NCBI GenBank assembly: GCA_023101725.1
Contig: JALJCO010001315.1
Location: 434,001-498,000, forward strand
DNA length: 64,000 bases
Source of the DNA: Atherinomorus stipes
Lineage: Eukaryota; Chordata; Actinopteri; Atheriniformes; Atherinidae
Direction: 5' to 3'
A program made the translations under genes and the position numbers. Below, piece by piece: positions 44,033 through 55,864 of this stretch. The notes under the pieces are model-generated. The model did no database searches. It was not told the DNA's origin and was given only the letters and a program-made list of their open reading frames with translations. The stretch's first letter is position 1, and each line of letters starts with the position of its first letter.

Positions 44033-44358
44033 TCCTGGCCCGGAAGAGGAACCTTCAGATGTTTCAACTTCCGGAAACCGGAACGCGGAAGCGTGATAAT
44101 CCCCTATTCTGGACACTACCCATTCAGGACACTTGGATTACATGGGACGAGCAGTATGGAGGAATATTGACAACTTTTTGTGGACTTTTATGAACCTTTT
44201 TGGCTCGGACCCTGGCGAACTCCATTGGGGGGAAATGAGAAGTCGTCCTGATCTCCGGCTGCATTTGACATATTAAGAAAGTGGTCCAGAGTCTTGCTCA
44301 CCATCAGGGTAAGTGGAAAATAAAGTTAAATCATTCTGAGGGTGAACTATTCCTTTAA

Positions 44359-46460
44359 GCAGTTGGAGTAGATATGCTCACACATTATGAACAAGGTGTG
44401 CATTTCCAATGTTCACCCAAACTGGGAGAGAGCCATGGGGTTACATGGACATTTAACTCCCGGTGCAGAAAAGAACAGACAGCACCCCAATGCATGATGG
44501 GAAATATGTAAATAAGCCCATCAAACTCATTAAATTTGAGTTGAATGTTTGTTGTGAAATTATTTTACATTACGTCCATGGAAAATAAATATATTTAAGT
44601 GCTAAATTTGTGTAAAATATGTTAAATCTTAATGTGTCATCTTGAAGAGAGGCTTGAATCAGTTTTTTGGGTGTAGGCTAGTCACTCCACGTTGCTTGCT
44701 GGAATAAGAGTCCCTTAGTCTAAAGAGTTCACTAACTCTAACACAGTATACCACGACTGTTGGAAGTTTAGTTTTTGTTTTGTTTGTCTAAAATCAATCA
44801 AATCGAGTGGGAAAAGTAAGAGAAGGAGGAACAAAAAAGAAAAAAAGTGGTTGAATCTCATTGGGAGTAATTGAACCGCATCAATAAAAGCAAGATCTCC
44901 TAATTCCCTAAGTTTCCATGTGCTCAAATCTGATTGGCCACAACTTGATAAAATAAACAAATTGTGATTCTCCCAAATACATCAAGCCATTTGTTCATTT
45001 CACAGTGGCCTTGTTATTCTCCCTTTCACAAGTATGTTTATATTTGGCAATGAGAATTAGAAAAAGATATACAGATATGATTTCCTTCTGACCCTGCAGT
45101 TTGCGCACACACGTGAGGTCAGAATTCAGGGTCTGTGCATATAAAATACAGATTCAAAGAAAACAAGAACAAAACATGACATCCAAACAAACCACCATAA
45201 TATTGCAACTTCCCATTCTCCATATGTCAGATTTGCTAAAGACATTTTCTTCAACTTGAATGCTATAACCAGAGACTGATTGTAGACCAGAGACTGATTA
45301 AAGACCTCAGGGGGAGTTCTCCTTCAAAACACTCGCACCTCAACTTTTGGAAGCACTTTCTTTGATTCTGCATTGTATTGATTGCGTTCATTCCTTTAAA
45401 AGCATGTTATTTTGACAAGCTTTTAGTCAGTGGGGGTTTTGTGACCTGTTATTTGTTTTTATGACATTTACTGTCTTTCTTGTGTCTTTTTCTTGATTCA
45501 TGTTTTTATTTTTGTTATTGAATTGCATTGCATATTGCCCTGGGATTTTTTTATAATCATTTTTTTTTTAAAAGTGCTGTGAAAATAAACTTTATTAAAT
45601 TGGTTATCAGCTCTAATACCTGTATTAAAATTGTTATGAAAACATCAGGTAACCTTGATCTTGACTTGTTATTTTGTTTAATACAATAGAAAGATAAAGA
45701 TGCACAGCCCTGTAATTCCATTATGGTTACAAAAGAACAGAAGCAGAAGAAGAAACAGCAAGTGGTTGAAAAAAAAAAAAGATTGATGTACTCTGGGCAA
45801 CCTTGGGCTGACTCAGCACATTAAAAAGCCCCCACACAATGGGCACAGTTTGGGCCTACTAATCTCTGGCATTTCCAAGATTACTGTGTGCGATGTGGGC
45901 TGTCTGATCATTGCTGTATTTTCTGTCAGAGTACTATTTCAGTGTACACAAATATTTCAACAGAGGTGATCACAAAACGGTGGATACAGATGCGGGCATG
46001 AAAAAGTTCCTCCTTTTTCTGCCAGAAGTGTTGCACTAATCACTGGCTGAACGATTTGTCCCACAAATACGTCATCACGTACGGTGTCCAAACTGTGGAA
46101 GCGTCCTTGTTCCGGGCATTCATTTATGCTATAAAATCGTTTCCCCTGGGCACACAGGCACTTCTCTGTGCGATTGAATTAGCAAACAAGTCGCTGGTAA
46201 GTGGCTGGCAGTCAGCTGAAAGGGGAACTTTTTCATGCCCAGATCTGTAAATGAAAATGCAAGTGAGATCTTTAACCAGGTCTTCTCTCAAACTCCTGCC
46301 CTTTCAGGGGGTTCAATCAGTAAGCTTGTCAATATCTTCAATGCTAACATGTGAACTGTTGTGGATTTTATTGCTCTCAGGAAATTGAAGTTTATTTCTG
46401 GAAAGAAAAAAATCTCCATGGAGAAATTTTACACTGGTGAAAAATGAAAAAAAAAAAAAG
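44359..46460. other. Intergenic, no gene recognised
   Basis: Anonymous AT-rich sequence. The region 45530-45600 (GCCCTGGGATTTTT, AAAGTGCTGTGAAAATAAAC) looks like an eroded L2 3' end. A-run at about 45769-45780. No coding frame with a known domain. Confidence 0.5.
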
Positions 46461-47500
46461 GAGTTTCGGAAAGCAGAGCACAGATGGAGAAAAATCTACA
46501 GGCCCAATCTGACATCTATAAAGAGAAACTTCATTCTCATATTTTACAGTTAAAGGTAGAGTCCGGAGTTCCTCCCCGTTTCTTTTTGTAAACAACAGTA
46601 TTTAAACTGAGCGCCCCTCCCCTCCGGCTAATGGCCACATCCTTCTTCAGCCTATTCAGCTTCAAGCCTTTCCTTGAAAGCTTGGAAGCGGGTAAAAGCC
46701 AAACTAACACTAACCCTGGTTTTCCAACATGCACTATCTTAAAGCTCTTACCGCAGAGTACTTCCTTCTCTCTGCCACATCCTCCATTTTTGTTTTTTTC
46801 TTTTTTTTTTCCTCAGAGAGTTTGAGTAACTGGCGTCTGGTCCAATCATGAGCCTTTTCCCACACAGCATCATGCATTTAGCTAAACAGAAATCTCCACC
46901 CAGAAACGTCCTGCCCAGATGAAAACAAAGGGAAAAAGCAAATTACAGACAGGGGGAGATGGAGTTGCATTCAAACTCACCACCCCACGAGAGTAGAGGC
47001 CCAAAGGTGCCAATTGAGACGGATTTCACTTGCACAAGTCTAACGTTTATTTTCAGGGGGAAACTCCGGACTCTACTTTTAAGGAATGTGAGGAATTCAT
47101 ATTTTTCTGACATCATCACTAAAAATGGTCATGGTGCCCTATTTGCTACAGTTGACGGCCAAGAAACCCTCCTGTCAGTAGCACCTGAACTTTATTCCAA
47201 AGCCTGCAATGATTTGTCAAAATTCTTCACAGACAAAATCCAAAATATTTGACAAGCAGTTTGTTAATCAAAAACAGGTTTAGGTTGCCCCCTGAGTCTC
47301 AACACCATGACAGTTTTATCCCACTTAAAGATCTGTAAGACATCTTAATCAACTGAACTCCTCTTGCTGTCTGGACACACAGGTTTTTCCAAAAACATCT
47401 CAAAGATTTTAGATTGAGATCTGTTACAGATTGTGAATTTGTTTTTAACGTCGGGTGTTTTTCCAGAGCCACATAAAACAGCTGCAATGCAATCAAACTA
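46461..47500 (+). mobile_element. L2 LINE remnant, interrupted by a MITE
   Basis: Before the MITE the sequence translates (with one frameshift) through FRKAEHRWRK and SDIYKEKLHSHILQL. After it, RNVRNSYFSDIITKNG and ALFATVDGQETLL, and later LSKFFTDKI and near 47440 a TSGVFPEPHKTA-like piece. This is the region of L2-type ORF2 between the endonuclease and the reverse transcriptase. Removing 46554-47078 plus one TTAA rejoins HILQL to RNVRN in frame. The remnant has decayed through frameshifts and has no RT core. Confidence 0.75.
46554..47078. mobile_element. TTAA-target MITE (525 bp) inside L2
   Basis: Bounded by TTAA at 46550-46553 and 47079-47082. The ends are AGGTAGAGTCCGGAGTTCC and, on the other strand, AAGTAGAGTCCGGAGTTTCC. 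The interior is non-coding. The TTAA duplication fits piggyBac or Kolobok non-autonomous elements. Confidence 0.85.
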
Positions 47501-50430
47501 AAGTTGTTCCGATATCAGCATCGGAGATGTCTCAGATACAGCCGAAAATGCTGGTATTGGTATTGGCGAGCACTGAGTTCAGGCACCAATCCAATAGCAT
47601 GTAATGCATTAGGAATCTATTTACTGATTAGCTCTGTTAGCTCTGACACAGTTCTTCCTCACTGCTCTTAAACAGTTGCACTGTGACTGCTGCAGCCTGC
47701 TGTTTTAGACTGGTAAAGAACTGGTCACCCGACACCTGTAAGACAAAAAGACAGTTGTCAAATTATTGTTACTTACTTAATCTGAATGGAACGAAACAGA
47801 TTTGGTTGCTTGTATGCTTGTATAAATGAAAAGATGCCTGCATAAGGTTAAATAACTATTTGAACATGCAAGACGTTGAAATGGATGCATAACCAGGTGA
47901 ATTGTATTTGCCTGTTAAAGTTTGAGGATTTAACTGAGAATTGTGTGATGTTAACAATTACCCCCATCAGGAGAAAATTTCCAATGATTTTATCTCCGAT
48001 TCCACCTGTTGTCAGCTAAATATCATTTAATCTTCTGCTATTAAACTTTCAGGGAGTGCACAGTGTGTCACTATTAAGGTGAGCAGCTGGAAAACCCAAA
48101 CAAAACATACGGTAATTTAAACATACCAACACTTTAAATAAGGCATTCTCCTAATGAATTAAGATTCAACATAATGTATTTCCTGGGGTGGTGTTTACTT
48201 TAATTGGTTTGGGGGGTTGAGAGGACGTAAAGGAGAGTTTATCAAGAGGCTGAGCTTCAAACCAGGTATGCCTAATGAGAAAGAAACAAGAGAAACAAGT
48301 TTTTGACAACAATGTCAAATATGTATAGAGAGAAAAGTGTAAAGAAAGCAGAGTGAGGAGAGGTGCACAGTGGGAGGTTCCTCAGCAGCCTGGGCATACA
48401 ACAGCAGAACTAAAGATGCTAATGCTGCAGGGATTCTCAAAAAAGTCAAAGCAACATAAATCTAAATGAGGTCATAGCAAATACAAAATTAACGGTGGCA
48501 GAATAATGGGCAAAATGAGGATTAAAGGGGGCTACAGGAGGAAGAGTTAAGATACACACTGGACAAAAAGTCAGATTTCCGTCCCCGTAACCACCCGGAA
48601 ATGAACCTGATTTCTGGCAGTTCCCGACAGTTTTACACCCTGCAAAGGCCACGTTCATCTGTGCCACATATTGTCGGAAACGAACCATGGCAAGTGTGCA
48701 TGCGCAAACGGCCCTAATTAGCATATGAATGGAGCAAAACCAGCTGTGAGTGAAACTGCGTCTGTCCGGTAATGACTAATTAGCATATGAATAGCAGCAA
48801 CACTGCGGCTGCTCAGAGAAAGTCTGGCTGGTCTGAATTTCTCTCTCACTATTGGATGAACCACTACTATGAAACAAGAAAAAATCCCTCATGATTGGTG
48901 GGTAAATATGTCACTATTGTCTACATAGTTGGTAGATGCATCACTATTGGTCACCCAGGGTTGTTATATTCATGTTAAGCTTATATGGCTCATTAGTACT
49001 TTCTCCTTAAAACTCTTTTTCTTTTAATTATAAATCGTGCTTTTTACACTTTTGTTCTTTTACTTTTTTCTGCATGTCACATAATGCTTTTGTCTGATTT
49101 AACCTCCTGCGACCCGAGCTTTATTTTCTTGTGTGCATTTTATTTCTTTTATGATATTTGAAGAAAGTATGGGCATGATAGCTATATAAAAAAAATGTTG
49201 TTTTGGTACAATAAGTAGTTTCTGAGAAATAGTATGTCAGCGGGTCAATGTCATCAGAATGGAACGATGAATGAAACAGAAAAATGATTAACACTAAGTG
49301 TAAAATGTAACAGAACAATTAAGTTGTGATTGCAGTTCAAGAAAATATCGCATTTCACCCCGCACACTTGTCATACAGCCCTTTACAATACACTGCGTTA
49401 GACTCTTCAGGTTGAGAAGCTCAGGAAAGCTGCAAAAATGACAAATGTATTGGAGACCATCTCAACATGCAAATGAAGAATTACAGAAGTTCTCACATTT
49501 GACTGATTTATTTGACTCAGACTGCAAATGAAAATGAACTGATTCAGCACAAACCCTCTTTAGACTGATGAAAAGTATATGAATACGTTTACGCTTATGC
49601 ATGACAAGGGGAACAATTGTAAATACTTTCCCCCCATGATTTGGATATTCAGATGTATTATCCTTGTATTTTTCCATTTTTGCAATTAGTGGATTTGGGA
49701 TCTGACACTACACCGAGTTTTCACAGTTGAAGCAGAATTTCTTGCTTTGTTTCCAGAAGCTCAGGAAGGTATTTTGCAAATATTGTGCAAACTGTGGCAT
49801 GAAAGATATTTTTATTATTTTTGTTTGTTTTATGGTCTATTTCTTGTTCTTGAGTAACATCATCACTGTTACGCAAAAATGACCTGAGACGACACCATGC
49901 AGAATTCAAGGAAATGTACGAGAGTCCTGGTGTAAAACTTTCAATGTTGTTATGGCGACACAAGAAGCAGCTGCTAGATTATCAAGGTCCAAGAAGTGAA
50001 TCATTATTTGATTTGTCCACTTAGGTTTTGGGCATTCATTCAGTAGGAACTCATCACCCCATCTAACAAGCCAAAGCCGCCAATCCAGCATGTACTAGTA
50101 TGTACCAGCATGTACTAGTATACAACATGATCACATGATACTTGTTCGTCTCTGTCGGACCACTGCTGCAGATGACTTCAGATTGTTCAGCATGAACAAA
50201 TGATGGCATCAAACTTGGTTTGTTGTTAAATCACCTTCCTAAGCCACTTTTCCATCATCTCTGATGATGCTGATGTACGTCTTCCAAGCAATCTCAAAAA
50301 TTTAGGAGCCAAACTCCTCAATTACAGCACGGGGAACGAACAATCAGGATCCATTCTGTCTAGTTCACAGACGTCAGTGGTGTTGCCCGGTATTTAGGGT
50401 TTGTTTCTAATCTTGCCATGTTTGTCACAC
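47501..50430. other. Intergenic, no gene recognised
   Basis: Contains a MITE-like piece at about 47500-47620 (GTTGTTCCGATATCAGCATC, GGTATTGGTATTGG), a 17-bp perfect direct repeat at 48714 and 48776, and a possible TTAA-type MITE start near 49100 (TTTAACCTCCTGCGACCC). Short open frames are not supported. Confidence 0.5.
48714..48792 (+). repeat. 17-bp direct repeat with homeodomain/POU-like site
   Basis: CTAATTAGCATATGAAT occurs exactly at 48714-48730 and 48776-48792. The core combines TAATTA with an octamer-like GCATATGAAT. It could be regulatory or part of an unrecognised repeat. Confidence 0.6.
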
Positions 50431-50448
50431 AAAGCTCTGACAATTCTT

Positions 50449-51094
50449 TTTTTTTTTTTTTTTTTTTTTTTTACTTGTCCTGTCCAGCATCGAAGCAAGC
50501 AGAATGGAAATCTGATTGCTTTATTCTGTTGAACAGTTTTGCTTTACCAAGCGGAGCTTTATGAACATAAGGCTCCACTTGATATCATGTTTATTCATTT
50601 TATTTTTTTATTTAAACATTTGTCTATTACACCATTCCATATCATACTGCTGGGCCTGACAAGGGAGAAATGAAAGTTAACAGAGGTAATGATAGAAAGT
50701 GAAACAGAGAGAAAGGAGTAAGGAAGAGGAAGAGAGAGAGGAGAGAAAACATGAATCCACTTACACAGTTCACTGGTACATCTGTACCGCGATCCCTAAA
50801 CAACCAAGGTCTCTGTTGGAAAACAAAATCATACAAACACACACAAACACACGCAGAACTACGCAGAGAAGAGGTACACCCTAGTCATCGCAATGGGAAG
50901 TAGAGAAGAGGTACAGCCTAGTCATCGCAATGGGAAGCAGTGTCACAGTGTCAACATGCATAATAAAGGGTGCTCCGTGGTGATACAGTCATGCAGATGC
51001 AGCCTCGTCTCTGCAAGGAGGAGAAAGCCCGCAAGGCTCACGACCCAGGCCCCCAGCAGCCACCCAGAGGCCCAGATCCCAGCTACCCCCCCCC
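50449..51094 (-). mobile_element. Poly(A) non-LTR retroelement copy 1 (5'-truncated)
   Basis: Minus-strand insertion: a T-run begins at 50449 (the poly(A) tail on the other strand) and the body ends in a C-run at 51087-51094. It is bracketed by the 18-bp duplication AAAGCTCTGACAATTCTT (50431-50448, 51095-51112), the mark of target-primed reverse transcription. The body is non-coding and is about 95% identical to the 3' third of the element at 56885-58793. It contains a doubled ~38-bp unit at about 50861-50938. The family is not named; L1-type machinery is likely from the long duplication and poly(A) tail. Confidence 0.88.
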
Positions 51095-51167
51095 AAAGCT
51101 CTGACAATTCTTGGCTATGCGAGGATGGAGGCCGTAGTCATGGTCAGACTTGAGGTCTATGTGAAGC

Positions 51168-52700
51168 CAATGGCGCCCCCAGGGGGTGGCCAGGGGTGGC
51201 CATGGCCCCCCTGAACAAGAAGCTGGCCACCCCATCAAAAATTATATTTTTTCATTGAAATCAACTTTTATGTTGGTGCAGCATGCTTTGCTTATATTTG
51301 CTTATATTTGAATATCAAAATCTTTATAAGCTAATAAAAATTGAATCAATTAAAAATATTACACCAGACCTACATTTTCTGCCATTGCTCTTTTGCCATA
51401 GTCCCCTACAGGTATGTCACACCTAATTAACTCGGCCTTTCTTATGCAAATTCATCTAGGAAGGTGCCACCCAGAACTGCCCCAACCAGTTCCTAATGCC
51501 ACATTCACATTAGCACCTACTTAGCCCAGCCCTTATTGGGCCGACACTACCCCAGTTTAGTTTGTTCCCATTACCACTGAGGACACTGAGACCAGCTTCA
51601 GCTCTGGTTTTCAGTGTGGGCGAGGATGTCATAGTGAAGTTTTGTGAAGTCATTTGTTTGCGACACACACACACTGAACAACAATGGAGGAAGTTGAGCT
51701 TGCGATTTACCTGTTATTCATTTTATCAACATCGTTGACCACGGTGTTGTGGTCACACAGCTGGTAGACGTGTGGAGTTTTGCCCCCAGTAACTACAGCA
51801 AGCCAAATCTGGACTCACAGGACAATAATACTCGTTCATTCACTCATTCTACTTTAAAGATCTCCTTCCACTGAAAAACAGCTTAACTTGCTCCTTTTGA
51901 AATATGGAGGGTCACCCCTAGTTACATACACATGCTGCGCTTGCAAGTGGTGCGTCATCTCCACTGGCTGTGTTTCCTATTCATAGAAACAATACAGAGA
52001 AGGATGTAAATCAGGAAAAGCCTTTTGCTTCCACGTCACATCGAAAAGGGCGTTGCTCACGTGGGTTTATACCCGCCCATGGGAAGGCAGGTAACCCTCC
52101 CCTCCATACTAAAAGTGAAAACGGCGGCACTGTAGCTCCGGAGTTGAGAAGCTAAGTTGGCTAACTGTTTTTTAGCATGGTGGAACAAACACGTTTGTGT
52201 GCTCTGTTACACACAGAGCGGGGGGAGGAGGTTCCTCCATATTTTCATGGGAGGGAGCCAATCAGAGACACCTCATTTTTCGTGTCATGGGTATTTGTGA
52301 GCAACCAGAAGTTTTTTTTTTAAACAGAAACAATGCATAATGCATTCAATAATAACTGTGAACACAGCAATATTAATGAAATGACGATGGAAGTAAATCT
52401 TTAAGTATTGGTGAAATGAAGGAATTTGTTGCAGATAGTGCCTTATAGAGGCCAATTCATTCAGCCTCCTTCACGTCCATTATATGAACGCGGGTGTATG
52501 ACTAATCTGAATACAGTAGCACCCAAAGGAGTCAGACTGATGCAGAAATGTTACTGGTGTGTAAAAACACAAATTAACTCCTGGAAATAAGGTCAAAGTT
52601 GAAAGAAACAAAAGTTATCCTTTAATCACCCTTGGCTACCCTGCTGTTTTCTCTGGCCACCCTGTGGCCACCCCTAAAAAAATTTCTGCAGGCGCCCCTG
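51168..52700. mobile_element. hAT-like non-autonomous element (1.5 kb)
   Basis: Flanked by TGTGAAGC (51160-51167) and TGTGATGC (52701-52708), a 7/8 match to an 8-bp target duplication. The right end read on the other strand starts CAGGGGCGCCTGCAGAAATT and continues AGGGGTGGCCACAGGGTGGCC. The left end is CAATGGCGCCCCCAGGGGG followed by TGGCCAGGGGTGGCCA. These CAGNGGCG ends and TGGCC repeats fit hAT elements. No transposase frame is seen inside. A short block near 51480-51590 may be another nested MITE. Confidence 0.65.
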
Positions 52701-52867
52701 TGTGATGCTCCTCCACATGTCCCCTCGGAGCGCGCTGTGTCTCTTCCAGCAGCTGTTTAAACAATAAACAAAGATGATCAGTACTTATGCGCTGCCTACT
52801 GACACATCACATTTATTTGTTCATCTGAAAATAATTACATTGACAGATCTACATTAATAAGTCTTAA

Positions 52868-53077
52868 CACTAGAACCGCCAGGGGGTCATTTTTACCCCC
52901 TTTACATTTTCAGCTTTCTGTAACTCTCTTACATTTAACCCTATCTGTCCCAAACTTCATGACTTTTCCTAAAACTACCATTTTTGGCATCTTATGAATT
53001 TTGGGATGTCTGTGATACAAAATAAAAAGACTGTGATCATTTATACCTAGAACCGCCGAGGGAGTCATTTTTACCCC
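52868..53077. repeat. piggyBac left end: terminal plus internal repeat
   Basis: The outer copy at 52868-52900 (ACTAGAACCGCC, GGGGGTCATTTTTACCCCC) and an inner copy at 53046-53077 (CCTAGAACCGCC, GGGAGTCATTTTTACCCC) are in the same orientation, about 179 bp apart. Each contains a short hairpin with a T-rich loop. Such repeats are probably transposase-binding sites. Confidence 0.85.
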
Positions 53078-53326
53078 ATAGGAAACAATGTAAAACGCTG
53101 AGAGCAGCCGCAGTGTCACAGCGCCAGCGTTGCTAGGCGACCGGGTTCTGGCGCGAAAAGTGACAGCTCGAGCTCGAACGTCTTTTTTTCACTGTTTAGT
53201 CCACTAGCAAACAAACAAAAGGAGAGATTTCAGGAGTATAGTTAACATCTGACTTTGTTTTTAGCTAATCTCGGACGCCATAGCTCAAATCTATAACTTG
53301 AGACAGGTGATCGGTCTGATAGAAAG

Positions 53327-55124
53327 ATGAAGAGGAGCAGACTAATGAATGCCGAAGAAGCTTTGGCTTTATTACAACAAATGAACGAGGAAGACTCGGA
53401 TGGGGGAGAGATGATCAGCTCAGAATCTGATGGAGATGAGGTCAGTGACCCATCCTTTTCGCCGGATCAAAATTCCTCCACTGAGGATGATGAGCCATGC
53501 CAGAAAAGGCCCCGGCTTTCAGTGACACGGGAGGGACCACCCACGGTGACCCGATCGGAGCCGACTCCGACAGGTCAGCTGTGAAACATACACACATATA
53601 GTAGACTATGTAAACAACCAGATGAACTAAACATAAATGTGTGTATTCTCAGTGTCTCCATCCGAGGATCAACTCAGTGAGACGGCCAAAGACGGTACAG
53701 TGTGGAGAGTTGCGCAGCCGACACCGCACACAGGGAGAGCGCAGTCTCAGAATGTCCTCACGGAAAGAGCCGGTCCAACCGCATATGCCCGCGGCAACAC
53801 TGCAGACCCTCTCAGCGCCTTTCTGTGTCTTGTGGATGATGTGATGCTGCAGCACATATGCGAGTGCACGGTGGCAGAGGCCTGCCGGTGTGGAGCGGAG
53901 GGATGGGAGTTGAACCAGGCTGAACTAAAAGCTTTCATTGCTCTCCTTTTGGCGAGGGGTGTACATAATGGCAGGAACACAGATGTAGAGGACCTGTGGT
54001 CCAAAGAATGGGGACTTCCTTTTTTCAGCACCACAATGTCCAGAAATCGGTACAGGGAAATCATGCGCTACATCAGATTCGACAACAAAGACACACGGCA
54101 AGCGCGCTTGTCCAATGATAAATTCGCCCTGGTCAGCGAGGTGTGGGACCGGCTCGTACAAAACAGCATCGCATCGTATAAACCTGGGGCAGAAATTACT
54201 GTTGATGAGCAGCTGTTTCCCACAAAGTCACGCTGCCCGTTTACACAGTACATGCCAAACAAACCAGATAAATTCGGGATAAAATTCTGGCTAGCTGCTG
54301 ATTTGGAGACCAAATTTATGCTCAATGGGTACCCCTATTTGGGAAAAGATGCGAGCCGCCCTGCAGCACAGAGCCTCGGGGAGAGCGTGGTTTTGAGGCT
54401 GATGGAGCCTTTCTTGGGCAAAGGGAGGAATGTGACAACAGACAACTTTTTTACTTCTCTCCCTCTGGCACACAAACTCCTGGCCAAAAACACCAGCCTG
54501 GTAGGAACCATGAACAAAAACAAAAGATCACTTCCTCCCTCTGCCCATCAGAAAGCAGTGCTTTTTGAAAGTAAAATCATGGAGTGTGACAGGGCAACGC
54601 TCACCATTTACCAGGGCAAGCAGAAGAAAAATGTGTGCATTCTCAGCACAATGCACAGATCAGTGGAGATTTGTGATGATCCAAAGAAGAAGCCCAGCAC
54701 TGTCCATTACTACAACAAAACCAAATTAGGAGTGGACATCCTCGACAAGATGCTGAGGCAATATTCCACCCGAGCTGCAACCAGAAGGTGGTCCGTTGCA
54801 GTTTTCTACAACATCTTGGACATCGCCACACTGAACGCATGGGTCCTATACCGGAGCTGCATTGATGCCAGAATGACCCGGCGTACGTTCATTCTGGAGC
54901 TCTGCAAGCAACTGCGCAGCGAGCACGTCCCAGACCCGTCACCACCACCACCACCACCAAGCGGGCTCAGCATGCCAGTGAGCCAGGGGAAAAGGGCAAA
55001 CTGCGGAGTCAAACGCAGCTGCGCGAAAAATAAAACCGCAAAAATGTGCATGAAGTGCCGGCGCGCAGTCTGTGGTCAGTGTACAGCAAGAGTGTACAAC
55101 GTTTGTGCTGAATGTGAGGAGTAG
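53327..55124 (+). CDS. piggyBac transposase (two exons, 572 aa)
   Basis: Exon 1 is 53327-53573 and exon 2 is 53653-55124. The 79-bp intron begins GTCAGC and ends TTCTCAG, and splicing is in phase (Thr-Val-Ser). A start at 53637 inside the intron would lose the acidic N-terminus, so the spliced form is preferred. The protein opens with a basic/acidic N-terminal region (SSESDGDEVSD), followed by the DDE/D core: Asp267 in ITVDEQLFPTKSRCPF, Asp346 in NVTTDNFFTSLPLAH and Asp444 in KLGVDILDKMLRQYS, spaced much as in insect piggyBac. The C-terminus holds a proline run and a Cys-rich domain with C-x2-C-x4-C-x2-C-x7-C-x2-C (CMKC, CGQC, CAEC). It cuts and pastes DNA at TTAA in the nucleus. No stops or frameshifts are visible. 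A domesticated PGBD gene is less likely because intact terminal repeats flank it. Confidence 0.93.
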
Positions 55125-55864
55125 GTCTGCATCAGAGACCATAAAACGCACGCATTTCCATAATCATTTATTTGAATCAGTTTGTGAATCTTTCCATATA
55201 TGTTTGAATATACTCAGTAATCTACTGTTCAAATAGATACTTACGATCTAGAGTAGGATAATTTATCTTTTAACAATCAATTTATTTTGTACTCGTTGCT
55301 GATTTATTTATTTATTTATAACCGATCCACAGTCTGCAATAAGAGCGCAGTTGTTCTGCATGATGTGTTTATAGTTATATTATAGTTAATATATCTGTTG
55401 ATTATTTTTTAATTTAGTCTTGTTCGTTCGGAAATATTTTCTCACTCATAATATGTTAGATTATTAAATTCTATCCGCATATATTATTGCCTCATGTTCT
55501 CCCATGCGCTACAATAAATCAATAATCTGACATCCAGCGCTCTGTTTCATTACTGTGGCATAATGTTTTTGTTTGTGTGTTTTCTGTATATTTGTTGCTA
55601 CCAAACAGTTGAGTAAAAATATATAAATAGGCCACACTGAAAAAATAAGAACTGTGTTTGATATAGCTGATTCTAAAAATGTTGTAAACTGAGCTTAACA
55701 TTTTCTACTGAAAACGCAAGCCTGAAGTAATCCCATAGGTTAATAAATTATTAATTCAATCATTTATTGAATCCTTGCATACTTCTGAATGATTACCAAA
55801 AAAGTTTGAAAGGCAAAAAATACTCTTATAAACGACATTTCTATCTTTTTTAATGCTGCGTCGT

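Larger units (their letters stand above)
42400..44354. mobile_element. TTAA-target element with long inverted repeats and a THAP exon (Kolobok-like)
   Basis: Flanked by TTAA (42396-42399, 44355-44358). The left ~200 bp (AGGAATAGTTCACCCTCAGA onward) match the reverse complement of the right end at roughly 95%. The interior has further inverted and direct repeats, a nested MITE (42625-42999), and three copies of a segment ending in LRKKW(I/M)K, the end of a THAP-finger exon. TTAA targets together with a THAP DNA-binding domain point to the Kolobok superfamily; piggyBac is the alternative for the TTAA signature alone. No transposase catalytic region is present, so it is non-autonomous. Confidence 0.8.

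Noticed and set aside
53637..55124. Single-exon transposase starting at 53637
   Set aside because: That ATG lies inside the predicted 79-bp intron. The upstream exon at 53327-53573 joins in phase and restores family-like length and catalytic residue numbering.
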